Below are positions 53,288-64,000 of a DNA stretch of 64,000 bases, one piece after another. Within the stretch, counting starts at the first letter, position 1. Every line of letters starts with the position of its first letter. The position numbers and the translations under genes are program-made. Under the pieces are notes generated by a model. That model was not told the origin of the DNA and did no database searches. It saw nothing but the letters and a program-made list of their open reading frames with translations. This DNA comes from Pegea sp. RAD2-039. Its lineage: Eukaryota > Chordata > Thaliacea > Salpida > Salpidae. The stretch covers positions 620,001-684,000 of the forward strand of contig JAQGEQ010000020.1 of the NCBI GenBank assembly GCA_034620365.1, given 5' to 3'.

Positions 53288-56200
53288 ATGATGGAGGAAA
53301 AGAGATTAACAGCTCCTGAAAACTTTCCGTTTCCTTTTACACCTTATTCTATTCAAACAGATTTTATGAAGGCTCTCTATAAGACTATAGAAGAAAAGAA
53401 GATTGGAATCTTTGAAAGTCCAACTGGTAGTTTTTTTTTTAGATAATTTTTATTATGAAATATTTGTTTTTTCAAATGATTACTTTCTGGAAAATGTTAA
53501 AGTTAATATTATAAAAAATTTCAAGTTATTTAAAACTTTTATATAAAAATGAATAAGATTAAAAGAATATATAATATATATTTTTTCTGATAAACTTTGA
53601 TAGTATTTTATTGAAATGTTACATTTGCGGTAGGAACTGGTAAATCACTTTCTATGATTTGTGGAGCTTTAAAATGGCTTCAAGACCATGAAGAAAGAGA
53701 ACGTCAGATAAAGAATCAGGATCCTTCAACTTTATCTGAGGTTTTTTTATTTTTGATATCATTTGTTGATAAGAATTTTTTTGCATTTGAATATAGCCTC
53801 TAAAAGACAAAGATGAGCTTTCATGGGTGACAGAATTTTCTGCTAAACAAGAAAATAAGAAAATAATGAAAGAAAATGTTGAAAGCTTGAAAAGAGAAGC
53901 AAGGAGACATGCCAAATTAGAAAAGTTAAGAAAAGGTCAAATTGAAGACATCTTTACTGTGAATAATGGGAAATTTTCTAGAAAAAGAAAAGTAAATTAT
54001 TTAATACATTGATAATTTTGCTTATTTTTTCATAAAAGCATAAAAGCTGATTACTATCAGTATTAACCAATTATTTATCTTTTGATAACTCATAAAAGAT
54101 TGATAGCAAATGTTTGAATGTATTCTTTATTGTTTAGTCAACTCAGCTTGCAATCAATTGTTTATCATAAAAAGGTCTACATTTTTACATAAAACTGTTC
54201 AAGTTATTTGGGGTTATTTAAGAATATTACATGAAAAGCTTTAAGTACTCATTTATCTGTTCTATGTGTTCAAAGCAATTTATCTAATTCACATTGTTTT
54301 GCTAAGTTTAACTTATCTTTGAACATAAAACTTATCTTTGAAAAATATTCTCTTCTGGATTTTTATTATAGTTTTTATTGTAGATTGAAGAAGTAGATGA
54401 AACTGTACGTTTAATGGAGCAAGCAAAAAAGGAATTAGAAAAAGGCTTCAGTGCAGAAAGTGGTAGGGTTTCATATTTTTCACTTACTTAATTATATCAT
54501 GTTGCCAAACTACAATTTGAGTTTTTTGTTTAAAGTCTTAAGTTTTAATCAACCTTGAAAAATACTTTAGTTGATCCTGAAGAGTTGGCTCTTCTTCCTG
54601 ACGACTACAACAGTGATGAAGATTTAGATGTTGAAGAAACTAAAGATGATTTTAGTGACCAAACCAAGGTTAATGCTCAAACTAATTTTTTCAATAATTT
54701 TTTTGTTTCAATTAAGTAAAAACTCAGCAATTTTTTTTTAAATCACTTTTTAAACTTATACATATTAGCCTACAAAATGTAATTTGTTTAAACTATCAAT
54801 TGGGTTTCAGATATATTTTTGTAGCCGAACCCATTCTCAGTTGTCACAATTTGTTCATGAGGTTCTCAAGTCACCATATAACCCGACATCACTGCAAACA
54901 CCAGTGACCCTTGATTTGACCTTGTCCACAATTGCCTCAAGAAACTCTTTATGTATTAATCAGTCTGTAAAAGCGCTGGGAAATATCAGTTTGGTAAGAA
55001 GCAAATTTATTGTAACTTTTGATGAAATTTCTGTTAACAGATTAATGAGAAGTGTTTGGATTTACAAAGTGGAAAAGCACAGAGCACAACAAAAGGTCAG
55101 ATTAACTTTAGTAGTGATTTCTTATTTAATTGAAATCCTGTAAAACCTTTGCAATCATTTTGAAAGTTTTGAGATTTATTAAAGTGATACTTTCAACTAG
55201 ACTCCCTAAATAAGCGTAATTAGTTCTACTTCTTTGTGACTGCTGTGAAAGAAGCGACGGATATTAGGGTAAACTCAGAGAGAAACCCAGAGTTGGAAAG
55301 AAGACTCCCCAACAATAAAAATTTGTGTAAATGTGTCTAATATACTCTTTATAGATGTTCTAAGACAGAAAAGATCTTCAAGAAACCCTTCAATCCATTT
55401 AGCTTGAAATTATTGTCGTAATTCATTAGTCTGTATCACTAAACATCAAAAAGTGAAATATTTAAGCGCGCGCTACTCTCCTTTTAATCAAGGCTCATGC
55501 GTAGGAATGTTTCTTTGTTTATCAACTTTTTCATCTGCTCATTCGGCTTACGAAGCTAAGCCAACTAAATTTAATCAGTAATCTACAAACGTAAACCGGG
55601 AAAAGCGAGAAAAGCGCTCCGAAAAAACGAAGCAACTGCTGCTGGTTTTAAATTTATTAAATTGTTTTTAATCTTAATTAAAGTTTTTTAAGCAGCAAAA
55701 AGAAAGAAGCTCACTTCGACCAGTTGTCCATATGTTAAAAATGTCGAAGGAAAAACTAAACTAGTTGGTGAGATCTTAAAAAGACCTATGGATGTTGAGG
55801 AGCTAGCCAAATTTGGGGAAAAAAATGAAGCGTGCCCTTACTATTCAGCCAGGTGAATATCTTTTTTGAAAAAAAATTATTTTTGGTAATATTTGTTTTA
55901 CAGTTTATTAAAAAGCTTTTTATTGTCACATTCATTCAACTTTTTTGTCATTTTATTTTTACGTTTGATGTTCAGAAAAGCGGCTGGTTTTTCACAATTA
56001 GTGGTTTTACCATATCAAGCAATTCTTCATCATGAGACACGATCTGCTACTAACATTTCTTTGAAAAATTCCGTTGTCATCATTGATGAAGCTCATAATC
56101 TTATCGAAGCTATCAATTCAATGCATAGTTGCCAGGTAGTAGCTCAAAGTTGGTTTTGTGAACAAATTAACTTGTGTAAACTTTTTAGATATCACTAAAC

Positions 56201-58824
56201 CACCTGAAAACTGCCTTTGGACAATTAACTCGTTATCAAATTCGTTATTCAAAAATGCTTGCTGCTAAAAATATCTTTTATGTCAAACAACTAATATATG
56301 TGCTGAAAAATTTAATTGAAGTCTTCAGACCGATCAGTGATGGTAATTCTAAAATTCGTTAATGAAATTTTATGACAATTTAAAAATGAAAAGTTTTTAA
56401 AATGATTTTTTCTGAGTGATAATAAATTATTCTAAATAGAAATTAAAAATCATTTAGAAAATAAAGATTCGACCCAAAATGAAGATGTAGTGATGGATGT
56501 TCTCAAATTTTTGTCTTCTACTAAATTGGATATGATCAACTGGTTTAAAGTCAGTTTTTTTTATTTTGAGAAAATGTTTGATTGCAGAAAGATTTCAAAA
56601 GTACTGATTGGTTATAATCAATAATCACTTAATTTCAACGAATTACTTTTTAAAGATTCTTTTTAAATTCTCTTTGAATTTTTCAGATTGTGAAATATTG
56701 TAAAGAATCTCGAATATCCACAAAATTGAATGGATTTGTGGAGAGACACGAAAACCATGAAGGAAGTGTTGCAATCAATTCACCTCTTAAATCAACTTCC
56801 AAATTAACTAATTTTCTTCAAAATATTCATAACAAAGGTAATTTTAGAGAATTTATAAAAATCAATCCGTTAAATCACTTTCTATCTATTCAGGATCACC
56901 ACTAGAGGTTGCTAAAGATCCACAAAAGCGCGAAGTTGTTTTGAGATCTCCGCTTCAAATCATTGAAGCTCTCTTCCAGGCCTTTGCAACTGATGCAGAT
57001 CCTCATCACAAGGACTTCAGTGTCATCTCCTAAGCTTAAATTTCTACTTCTCAATCCTGCTCAGCATTTTAAGACACTTATTGATGTTAGTGATCTTCAT
57101 TTGCAATCATCTTTTTAATCTTTAGGTTTTATTAGGAGTGCAGATCAATTATTATCGCTGGTGGAACCATGAAGCCATCATCTACACTTGTGGACCAGCT
57201 GCTGGCTGTAGCGGACCAGGATACATCGGCTAGTCGGTCGAGATTTGTCGAATTTTCTTGTGGTCATGTGGTGGACGGTTCCAAGCAGCTCATGCCAATA
57301 ATATTAGAGTGTGGTCCTTCTGGACAAGAATTTGAGTTCTCATACAACAAACTGTCCAATTTGAAACAGGTCAGTGGTTTTATGTCCCAGATTTATTTGT
57401 GACATCTCTCTGTTGATAGTTGGACCAGCTTGGCATGTTGTTATGTAATTTATGTGCTGTGGTTCCTGGAGGTATTGTTTGCTTCTTTGCTTCTTATAAG
57501 TTTAGTCAAACGGTTTATAAGCGATGGAAAGATTCAGGGATTGTATCCAGGATTGAAAAGAAGAAAAAAGTTCAACTTATTCTTCAAAACTGAATCATCT
57601 TTTAAAAATCAATTTTTAGATATTTTGTGAATCGCAAACCGATAAACAAGTTGAATCCATTTTAAGCAGATTCCGGAAACAAATAGAAGACTGTGACCAG
57701 CAACTTGCTCCCGGCAACGGTGTGTCCTCATCTTTAATCTGTATCTGCTGCTTTACATCTTGTATCTCTAGGAGCAATCTTGCTAAGTGTTGTTGGGGGT
57801 AAAATGAGTGAAGGAATTAATTTTTCTGATCAGCTTGGACGTTGTGTCCTGATGGTAGGACTGCCCTACCCTAATATCAAATCAGTGGAATTACAGGAAA
57901 AAATGAAATACATCGATACAACAATTGTAAGAAAATTTCATTAAATTGATTTCTGTTCATCAAGCAGCATAATATAAAGTTCGATTTTTAAAACCAACAA
58001 TAATACTTCAAGCAAAAAGAATTATCAAAAGTTGCTTGATTTGTAAAAACTCCTCGCCAACAGCACCTAGCTACAAAACTTTTCTTCCAATCAAACCTTG
58101 CGTTTAGTGGTCGAATGTGCTAAGGGACTTACTTGCTTATTACTGCCCAGTAGAAGCATCTGCCTAATAATAGTGTCCTGAAAACATCTTTTACTTGAGT
58201 TGAATCTTGATTATCATGTGGAAGAACTTGGCCAAAAATTTTATTATTTAATCCAATCAACCGTTTCAAACACTAATCTATTTTATGTAAATTTAAAATA
58301 TTTTTGTTTTATGAAGAAGCAATCATCAAATCAACCTAAACCAAGCTCGATTTACTACGAAGAGCTATGTATGAAGGCTGTGAATCAATCTATTGGTAGA
58401 GCTATACGTCATAGGTAAGAAAAGACTTTTATATTAAAAGACTATTCATAAACATTCGGTGAATAATGGTTGCGAGGTTATATTAATAGTTAAATGATTT
58501 TGTTGATCTAGAAACGACTATGCTTGTATTCTATTGGTCGATAAGCGATATTCACGATCATCAGTAATCTCAAAATTGCCTGATTGGATTTCAGATCATT
58601 TGAGAAAATGTAAAAGTTTTGGACCCTGTTTTAGTAGCATCAGAAATGTAAGTGAAAAATTTGAATCAATTTAGAAGACAAGGTTATCTTGTATGTAGCT
58701 TACAACTAACAACTACTTATTAAAATGAAAACTTAAATCAGTTTCTTAATTTAATTGATTATTTGATAAATTATAAACTTTTATTTTTCAGTTTTTTGTA
58801 AACAAAAAAGAAGCAAAAAGCTGA
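53288..58824 (+). CDS. DDX11: DDX11/ChlR1-type Fe-S DNA helicase (one apparent frameshift)
   Basis: 5'-3' superfamily-2 DNA helicase of the XPD/FANCJ/ChlR1 group, needed for sister-chromatid cohesion. Twenty exons, about 895 residues: 53288-53426, 53634-53740, 53797-53991, 54384-54462, 54571-54668, 54811-54993, 55041-55095, 55696-55852, 55976-56135, 56189-56342, 56440-56549, 56687-56837, 56894-57085, 57136-57369, 57420-57569, 57620-57719, 57772-57926, 58317-58414, 58512-58647, 58792-58824. Motifs are Walker A SPTGTGKS (44-51), [12 protein letters not shown], four Fe-S Cys (SLCIN, EKC, SCPYV, ACPYY), [22 protein letters not shown] and [11 protein letters not shown]. Exon 13 changes frame near 57000 (FQAFATDA to [16 protein letters not shown]) with no intron to explain it. 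The exon 18 start is the least certain. Confidence 0.9.
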
Positions 58825-58829
58825 AAGAA

Positions 58830-59680
58830 GTTTCTTGATTTGAAGCTGATATACTAAAGATTAAGATCAAACAGTTTACATTCAAAGGAATATTTCAATT
58901 TATTAATTGTCAATATGTTAAGGCTTCTGTACAGTGTGACTTTAGGCAAATTTTTGTTCTTTTTACAATACATCTGTCATATATAATCTGTATTTGCAAA
59001 AATGTTGAAACTTTTAATTAGTATCAGTGGCAAGATTACTGACAACACCAGAATACTATTACCCTGTTTAAAGTAATTTAAATTATACTGCAAAATTTCT
59101 TATTTTATAAAATCATTTTTGGTAAATACAAATATTTTTAGTCGAATATGTTTCTTATCAATTTAGAAAATGATAAAAGTTTGTAAATTTGTGTTTGATA
59201 AATAATTAACTCTCGAAAGTAAAGATTCCTAAACTTTTAAGGCCGCATTTCGATATCAAAGATTGTATCAGTAGCTGCCAAATTTTTACCGAAAATAAAC
59301 TCCTGAAAATGCCCTAACTCTGCTAGCAAACAAATTCTTACATTTAATGTGCATTTTTAAAGAGTACAGTTGGCAAAACCACTCGGGTTGTTTGTCAGTT
59401 AATCAGTTGTAATATTGACCATTCAGTTTCTGAGCTTGAAAATGATACAGTCCACTTTACTATCAAAGTTATTGTTGAAACAAACACTATATCCAAAGTC
59501 TTATCAATAAGACATTTTTAGTATGATATGGCATATGTTTACAGAAAACAGGAGTTTATGAAAGCGGTGGCATGGTTAAGTTTTTCTTCAATGAAAATTT
59601 ATTATAAAATTGTAGTAAGCATACCATTTCTTTATATAATTAATAATACGTGTCAAGGGTTGTAAGAAGAGTAGTTTAAG
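58830..59680. other. 3' flank of DDX11, nothing recognised
   Basis: AT-rich sequence without a supported gene. Confidence 0.35.
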
Positions 59681-59689
59681 GTTTAAGAA

Positions 59690-60500
59690 ATTCTGCTCTA
59701 AAAGCAAGTTTCTGTACATGCTTCTATTACTATGTATTGCAGAACTCAAGAGCATATCATTCACAATCATATGACCAGTCATTTGATGGAGCACCATCTA
59801 ATACCTGATGTCCAACATGGCTTTGTGAAACGGAGATCTTCCCTGATTTAACATCTCACTTTTCTTAATGAGCTTACAGGCCATTATGAAAGTAATACTC
59901 CTCGTGACATCATATATCTCGATTTTGCTAAAGCGTTTGATTCTGTCCCACACTCTAAGCTCGTTACTGTATTGAAAAACTTAAAAATCAACAGCTTTAT
60001 CTTAAAGTGAATTGAAGATTACTTATCAGGTAGAATCCAACAAACTCGTGTAGAAAGATTTTTATCTACTCCTAGTCAAGTCTCCAGTGGTTTTCTTCAG
60101 AGTTCTTCACTTTTCTTTTTAATTTCATTGAAAACCTCATCTGAAGACTAGCATTGGTAGATGATGTCAGAGTGTTTGTGTATGCAGATGACATTAAGCT
60201 ATTATCTTGTAATCCTTCAAAAACTGCAAACTGCTTACTTGTTGTAGAAAACTGTTCTATGAACTAGCAGCTCAGAATCCAGCCCACAACGTCTGAACTT
60301 ATAACTTTTTCTCGTAAACCAGCTGCAAATTCTTCGAACCAATATTCCATCAATGGAGTTATTATTCAAGGAATATCTTCGGTCCTAGACCTTGTATTAC
60401 CCTATCATCTGACTTTAAATAGCACAATTATGTTTTCAAAATATTTAGAAAACTAATTAAACTTGTCTACCTTATAGTAAAGATCTTTGTAAATATAATA
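59690..60500 (+). mobile_element. CR1/L2-like LINE ORF2 fragment
   Basis: The plus strand matches the reverse-transcriptase region of the LINE at 33365-37610: ENHIVH-type lead-in, MEHHLIPDVQHGFVKR, DIIYLDFAKAFDSVPHSKL, then VRVFVYADDIKLLSCNPSK. It contains several stops and frame breaks. It keeps the motif A Asp that is mutated in the longer copy, and both 5' and 3' parts of the element are missing. Confidence 0.88.
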
Positions 60501-60514
60501 TATAAATTGTAAAC

Positions 60515-61460
60515 AAAGGCCACCAGAAGTCCGTTTTGATTGAGTCTGCTGCAATCACACCTCTTCCGTTGTATCCCGTCATGATTAGTAAAGCTTCTTC
60601 GATGACCTGTAATGTTGACTGGACAGTGTTCTTCTTAACTTCTTCAGAATCCCGAATATCTATGGAATTGATAAACCTCTTTAATTGCTTAATCTAATTT
60701 AAAAAATCTTAAATTTATCTTAAGTAATAAGTAAATATATCCATCGCTTTCTGCAACGACTTTGCATTTGTAAGAGGTTAAAGATATAATAAGTTTCAAA
60801 ATTTCCGGTTCAGACTTAAGTTGGATTTCCTCCCACACAATTATTTAGGATACTAGGCTCTTCTACTCCATACACTATTTTAGATTTGTTTAAGGTAATT
60901 TTTATGTTTCTAAAGCGTCAGAAACTTTTCAGAATACGTTTGTAATTCATCTAATGAGTTGACTCATTAATATATAACCAAAATACACCCATGTACAAAC
61001 TGCACGAAGCCTTACAAAGCTTCTGTTATTTTAGCAAAGTGGGAAGTTATCTAGCGATCCTTATGATACAGAATCATTATAAAATTAAAAAGAACGAATC
61101 CGGCTGCTCAATTCAGAGAAGCAAAATCTTTTCTTGATTGTAGGCGAAATTTTTACCAGACTTTTACTAAACGAGCTTGTGTCTTTTACAGCTAAAGACG
61201 TTCATTCTGTAACTCAACTTCAGAAACAATAGAGGCACTACTGACATGGTATTTGTGTTGCGACAAATTCTACAAAAATTTCGTAATCAAAACATATGTT
61301 TCTATATCACCTTTGCAAGGGTCACCAAGGCCAAAAAGGGCGAGTAAGAAATAAAAATGACCTCTATGAGCTGTTTGTAGCAGAAAACGGTGCGATTTAA
61401 GAAACAAAAAAATTTGATCTAATTGTATCTTTAGGGCCAGACACTCATAATTAAATTGCA
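60515..61460 (-). mobile_element. Possible decayed Ty3/gypsy-like pol remnant
   Basis: On the minus strand, 60900-61000 gives ITLNKSKIVYGVEEPSIL in one frame, resembling the LxLNxxKCxFGxxEVxFLG region of Ty3/gypsy reverse transcriptases. Another open stretch at about 60520-60700 reads RFINSIDIRDSEEVKK, and one at 61270-61464 contains RGHFYFLLALFGLGDP. No LTRs, protease or integrase motif could be confirmed. It may be a different decayed element. Confidence 0.35.
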
Positions 61461-61469
61461 GCAATTATA

Positions 61470-63815
61470 TTTTTAACTCAATTGAGTGAACTTAATTTAA
61501 AAAAAAATCGATTTACTGTTTAACTTTAGGGCGTATTCAAAGCTTTATAAATCAATTTGCTTCATATAACAAGGCCTGGTTAAAATGTCGTCATCGATTT
61601 AACATCTAGGTACGAAAAGCATTATACTATTACATCATAAGTGGCACTAGTTTTTCAATGAATTAATGTATTCAAGTATTTAAATCTTGTCATAAAATTA
61701 TGTTATTATCTGCAACTGTAAGTTATTTTCAGTTATAAGCTCAAAGTTTGTTAGTGCCACTGCCGTCGTAATTTGTACCACTTTCGCACGTGAATTATTG
61801 TAAAGCATGACCTACACTGAAGTTTTTTTCAAATGAGCGGTCGTTTGGTCAATGTTGGTTTAAAGAAAAAACAAGTTAGTTATGTTTATACTTAATTTTA
61901 ATATTTTAAAGATGTATGAAATTTACTAAAAAAATTACCATTGTCAACAGTACGGTAAAAAAAGATAAAGATACAAACTTAATTTAAGTTTTAATGAGCA
62001 GTTTAGTCTTAAAACTTAAAAAAAAACTTGTATGTGAATCCACAGTTAGAAGTTTCTGTCTTTAGAAGTTTCTGTCTTATATAAATTAAATTTTTTGTGT
62101 CAGATTTAGAATCTATTTGTAAAGTAAAAGCTATAGATAATAATCAAGTTTAGCTGTGTGGTTGAATTTTAATTATTGAAATATTTCTTCAATTTTTTTT
62201 TTGCTTTTATACTATACCAATAGTAAAACTCATAAATTTATAGTTCATAATTGTTTTGATCTGATTCCATTATATTTTATATTTAGTTATACTTAATACT
62301 AATTTTATTATTAATAGTGAAATATATTAGATGCCAAGTTTTTTACAAGATTTTTGAATTGCTTGCAATTTGAAAATAAATTTATTTCTTATATAGGTTT
62401 CTTATAATTTTTTACTTATTTTCTCTCATGCTTTAAAATGCATTTTATAAATTGTTATCTATAGCACACCTACATATATATTTATCAAATTCAAAATTCG
62501 TTTGTTTATTCTATGATAAATGTTTAACAAATGATTTTCTTGTCAACTAAATTTTTAATGTATACTTGTAAGAAAGTTACTATCAATTTTTACCATCAGT
62601 AGTTATTATAACTTAGAATGTTTTTTATTTAGTTTTTGGTTAGCCCACTTGGTACTAGCTTTTAGCATATGTAGCTAATAGTATTTTTCTGTAACTTTTA
62701 AATAAGTTTCAAATTGATAGATCTAAATAAAGAAGTTGTTGATCAAATTTGAATAATTATATTTGATCTCATATCATATTTACATGCAATTCTTAAACAA
62801 CTATTTAATTGATATATCAATTTTATTGAACTAGAATATTACAAAGATTACTGAAAAAACTACTTTTTTGCAGAACTTATTATTTTATTATATTTCAACA
62901 ATCTTCTACTTAAACATAAACATTGAGAATCATATTTAGCACAGCTAATTAGTGTTAATTAATTTATATTTTTATTTTAAGTTATGTTTTGACTTTTATG
63001 TATTGCTATGTTGTTATTTTTATTCATCCCAAACTTGAACCTGACAATATTTTGTTATTTTTTATACTTTTCTGTTGTCAATTGTTAATAATATTTTAGG
63101 TGACATTAAAATCAAATCTTTTTAAAGTACTTTACAAATAGATACTTTGTTATAACTAATTTAATGTGGAGAGTTTATTAATTTTGGTTATAATAATTAT
63201 TCTGTACTTAAGGCCTAATAAGTGAGCCTTTTATATAGTTTCAAGTTTTATTCCACAAAATGTATTTTATATAAGTTGTCAGTAGTATAAGGCTAGATTA
63301 ATTTAGAAACTAAGTATTTTGAATTTGCTTAAATTTATTTAATAAATGTTAAACTATAGTGTTATTTGTGTGGTTAATTTTTATTTCTTTTGAATGTTTT
63401 ATTTTTAATTGATGCCCTATTGTAGTTTTCATGATATTTAATTAGTTAGTTTTACAAAAAATAACATTTAAAAGTTGAACACAATCTGTAATTTATTTTA
63501 ATCTTTACATAATAATTGATTTTCTACACTGAATGCTTGTTGATGTTGAAATACTTTTTTCTTATAATCAACTAATACCAAACATATGAGATTATATATG
63601 CTTAGGTTTTTATATATCAATCTAATATTAGCTGTAGACACTTTACATTACTACTAATAATCTTTCAAACTTTTCTTTAGTTCTTGTTTCCAATTGTAAA
63701 TCAGTTCATTTTTTTAAATTTAATCTGTTCTTTGAGTTTAATACTTTATGCAAAATTTTTAGGTAACTTCATTGTAAATTTATAGCTAGCAAATTGAAAC
63801 TGTTTGATACATTAA
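61470..63815. other. Intergenic AT-rich DNA, nothing recognised
   Basis: Very AT-rich; no gene, RNA or repeat could be supported. The final part may contain the promoter of the gene starting at 63823. Confidence 0.4.
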
Positions 63816-63822
63816 AAGAATT

Positions 63823-63868
63823 ATGGGCAATAGTCATTCTGCTAATGCTGCGTTTTGGAGTTCTGAAG
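63823..63868 (+). CDS. First coding exon of a gene running off the window
   Basis: ATG begins MGNSHSANAAFWSSE, with a G|GTTAGT donor at 63868/63869. Met-Gly-Asn at the start fits an N-myristoylation signal, which suggests a membrane-associated cytoplasmic protein. Only 15 codons are visible and the next exon lies beyond the window edge, so the family is unknown. Confidence 0.5.
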
Positions 63869-64000
63869 GTTAGTTTGAAATATTTGTTTTATAATTAATA
63901 TCTGTAGTTGATCATTCTAAAATGTCAACAATTTATTATATAAAGTAAAATATGAAATTAATCTTATTAAAATTATTTTTTTTTATTGTATAGTGTTAAT

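Overview
This is nuclear DNA from an animal, most likely an invertebrate. It is strongly AT-rich. The genes are split by GT-AG introns, many only 47-60 nt long next to introns of several hundred to over a thousand nt. The gene set is metazoan: fatty-acid-binding proteins, a cationic amino-acid transporter, an agrin NtA domain, rolling-stone-like membrane proteins and a Pelle/IRAK kinase. Mobile DNA is mainly one CR1/L2-like LINE family plus decayed RTE-like, tRNA-SINE-like and possible Ty3/gypsy pieces. I cannot name the species. Gene models were spliced by hand; exon phases agree in every model except one exon of the DDX11 gene.

Layout. 1-15000: a one-exon small secreted Cys-rich protein (-), then two four-exon fatty-acid-binding-protein genes (- at 5873-6683, + at 11321-13137). 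Between them lies a ~460-bp sequence present twice in direct orientation (5081-5540 and 8461-8920), plus SINE-like material. 15169-20477: a complete 13-exon SLC7A/CAT-type transporter (+). 22369-23725: a three-exon secreted protein that is essentially one agrin N-terminal (NtA) domain. 24000-30200: a LINE tail, a possible orphan exon, a complete 10-exon mitochondrial NADP isocitrate dehydrogenase (-), and an internally deleted LINE copy.

30600-41311: two three-exon rolling-stone-like genes (31307-33069 and 39608-41311, both +) made by tandem segmental duplication, now separated by a near-complete but dead LINE (33365-37610, -) and smaller repeats. 43017-45349: a complete 11-exon dihydrolipoamide dehydrogenase (+). 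46765-50509: a 13-exon Pelle/IRAK death-domain kinase (-). 50990-51830: RTE-like remnant. 53288-58824: a 20-exon DDX11/ChlR1 Fe-S DNA helicase (+) with an apparent +1 frameshift near 57000. 59690-61460: retroelement fragments. 63823 to the edge: the first coding exon of a further gene with an MGN (myristoylation-type) start.

The genes do not form a functional cluster. IDH2 and DLD both act in mitochondrial carbon metabolism, the kinase in Toll-type immune or developmental signalling, DDX11 in the nucleus, and the NtA protein and Cys-rich protein outside the cell. The clearest unusual items are the stand-alone NtA protein with a basic insertion, the paired FABPs lacking the usual carboxylate-binding Arg, the Pelle kinase with ANE in place of APE, the DDX11 frameshift, and the internally deleted LINE.
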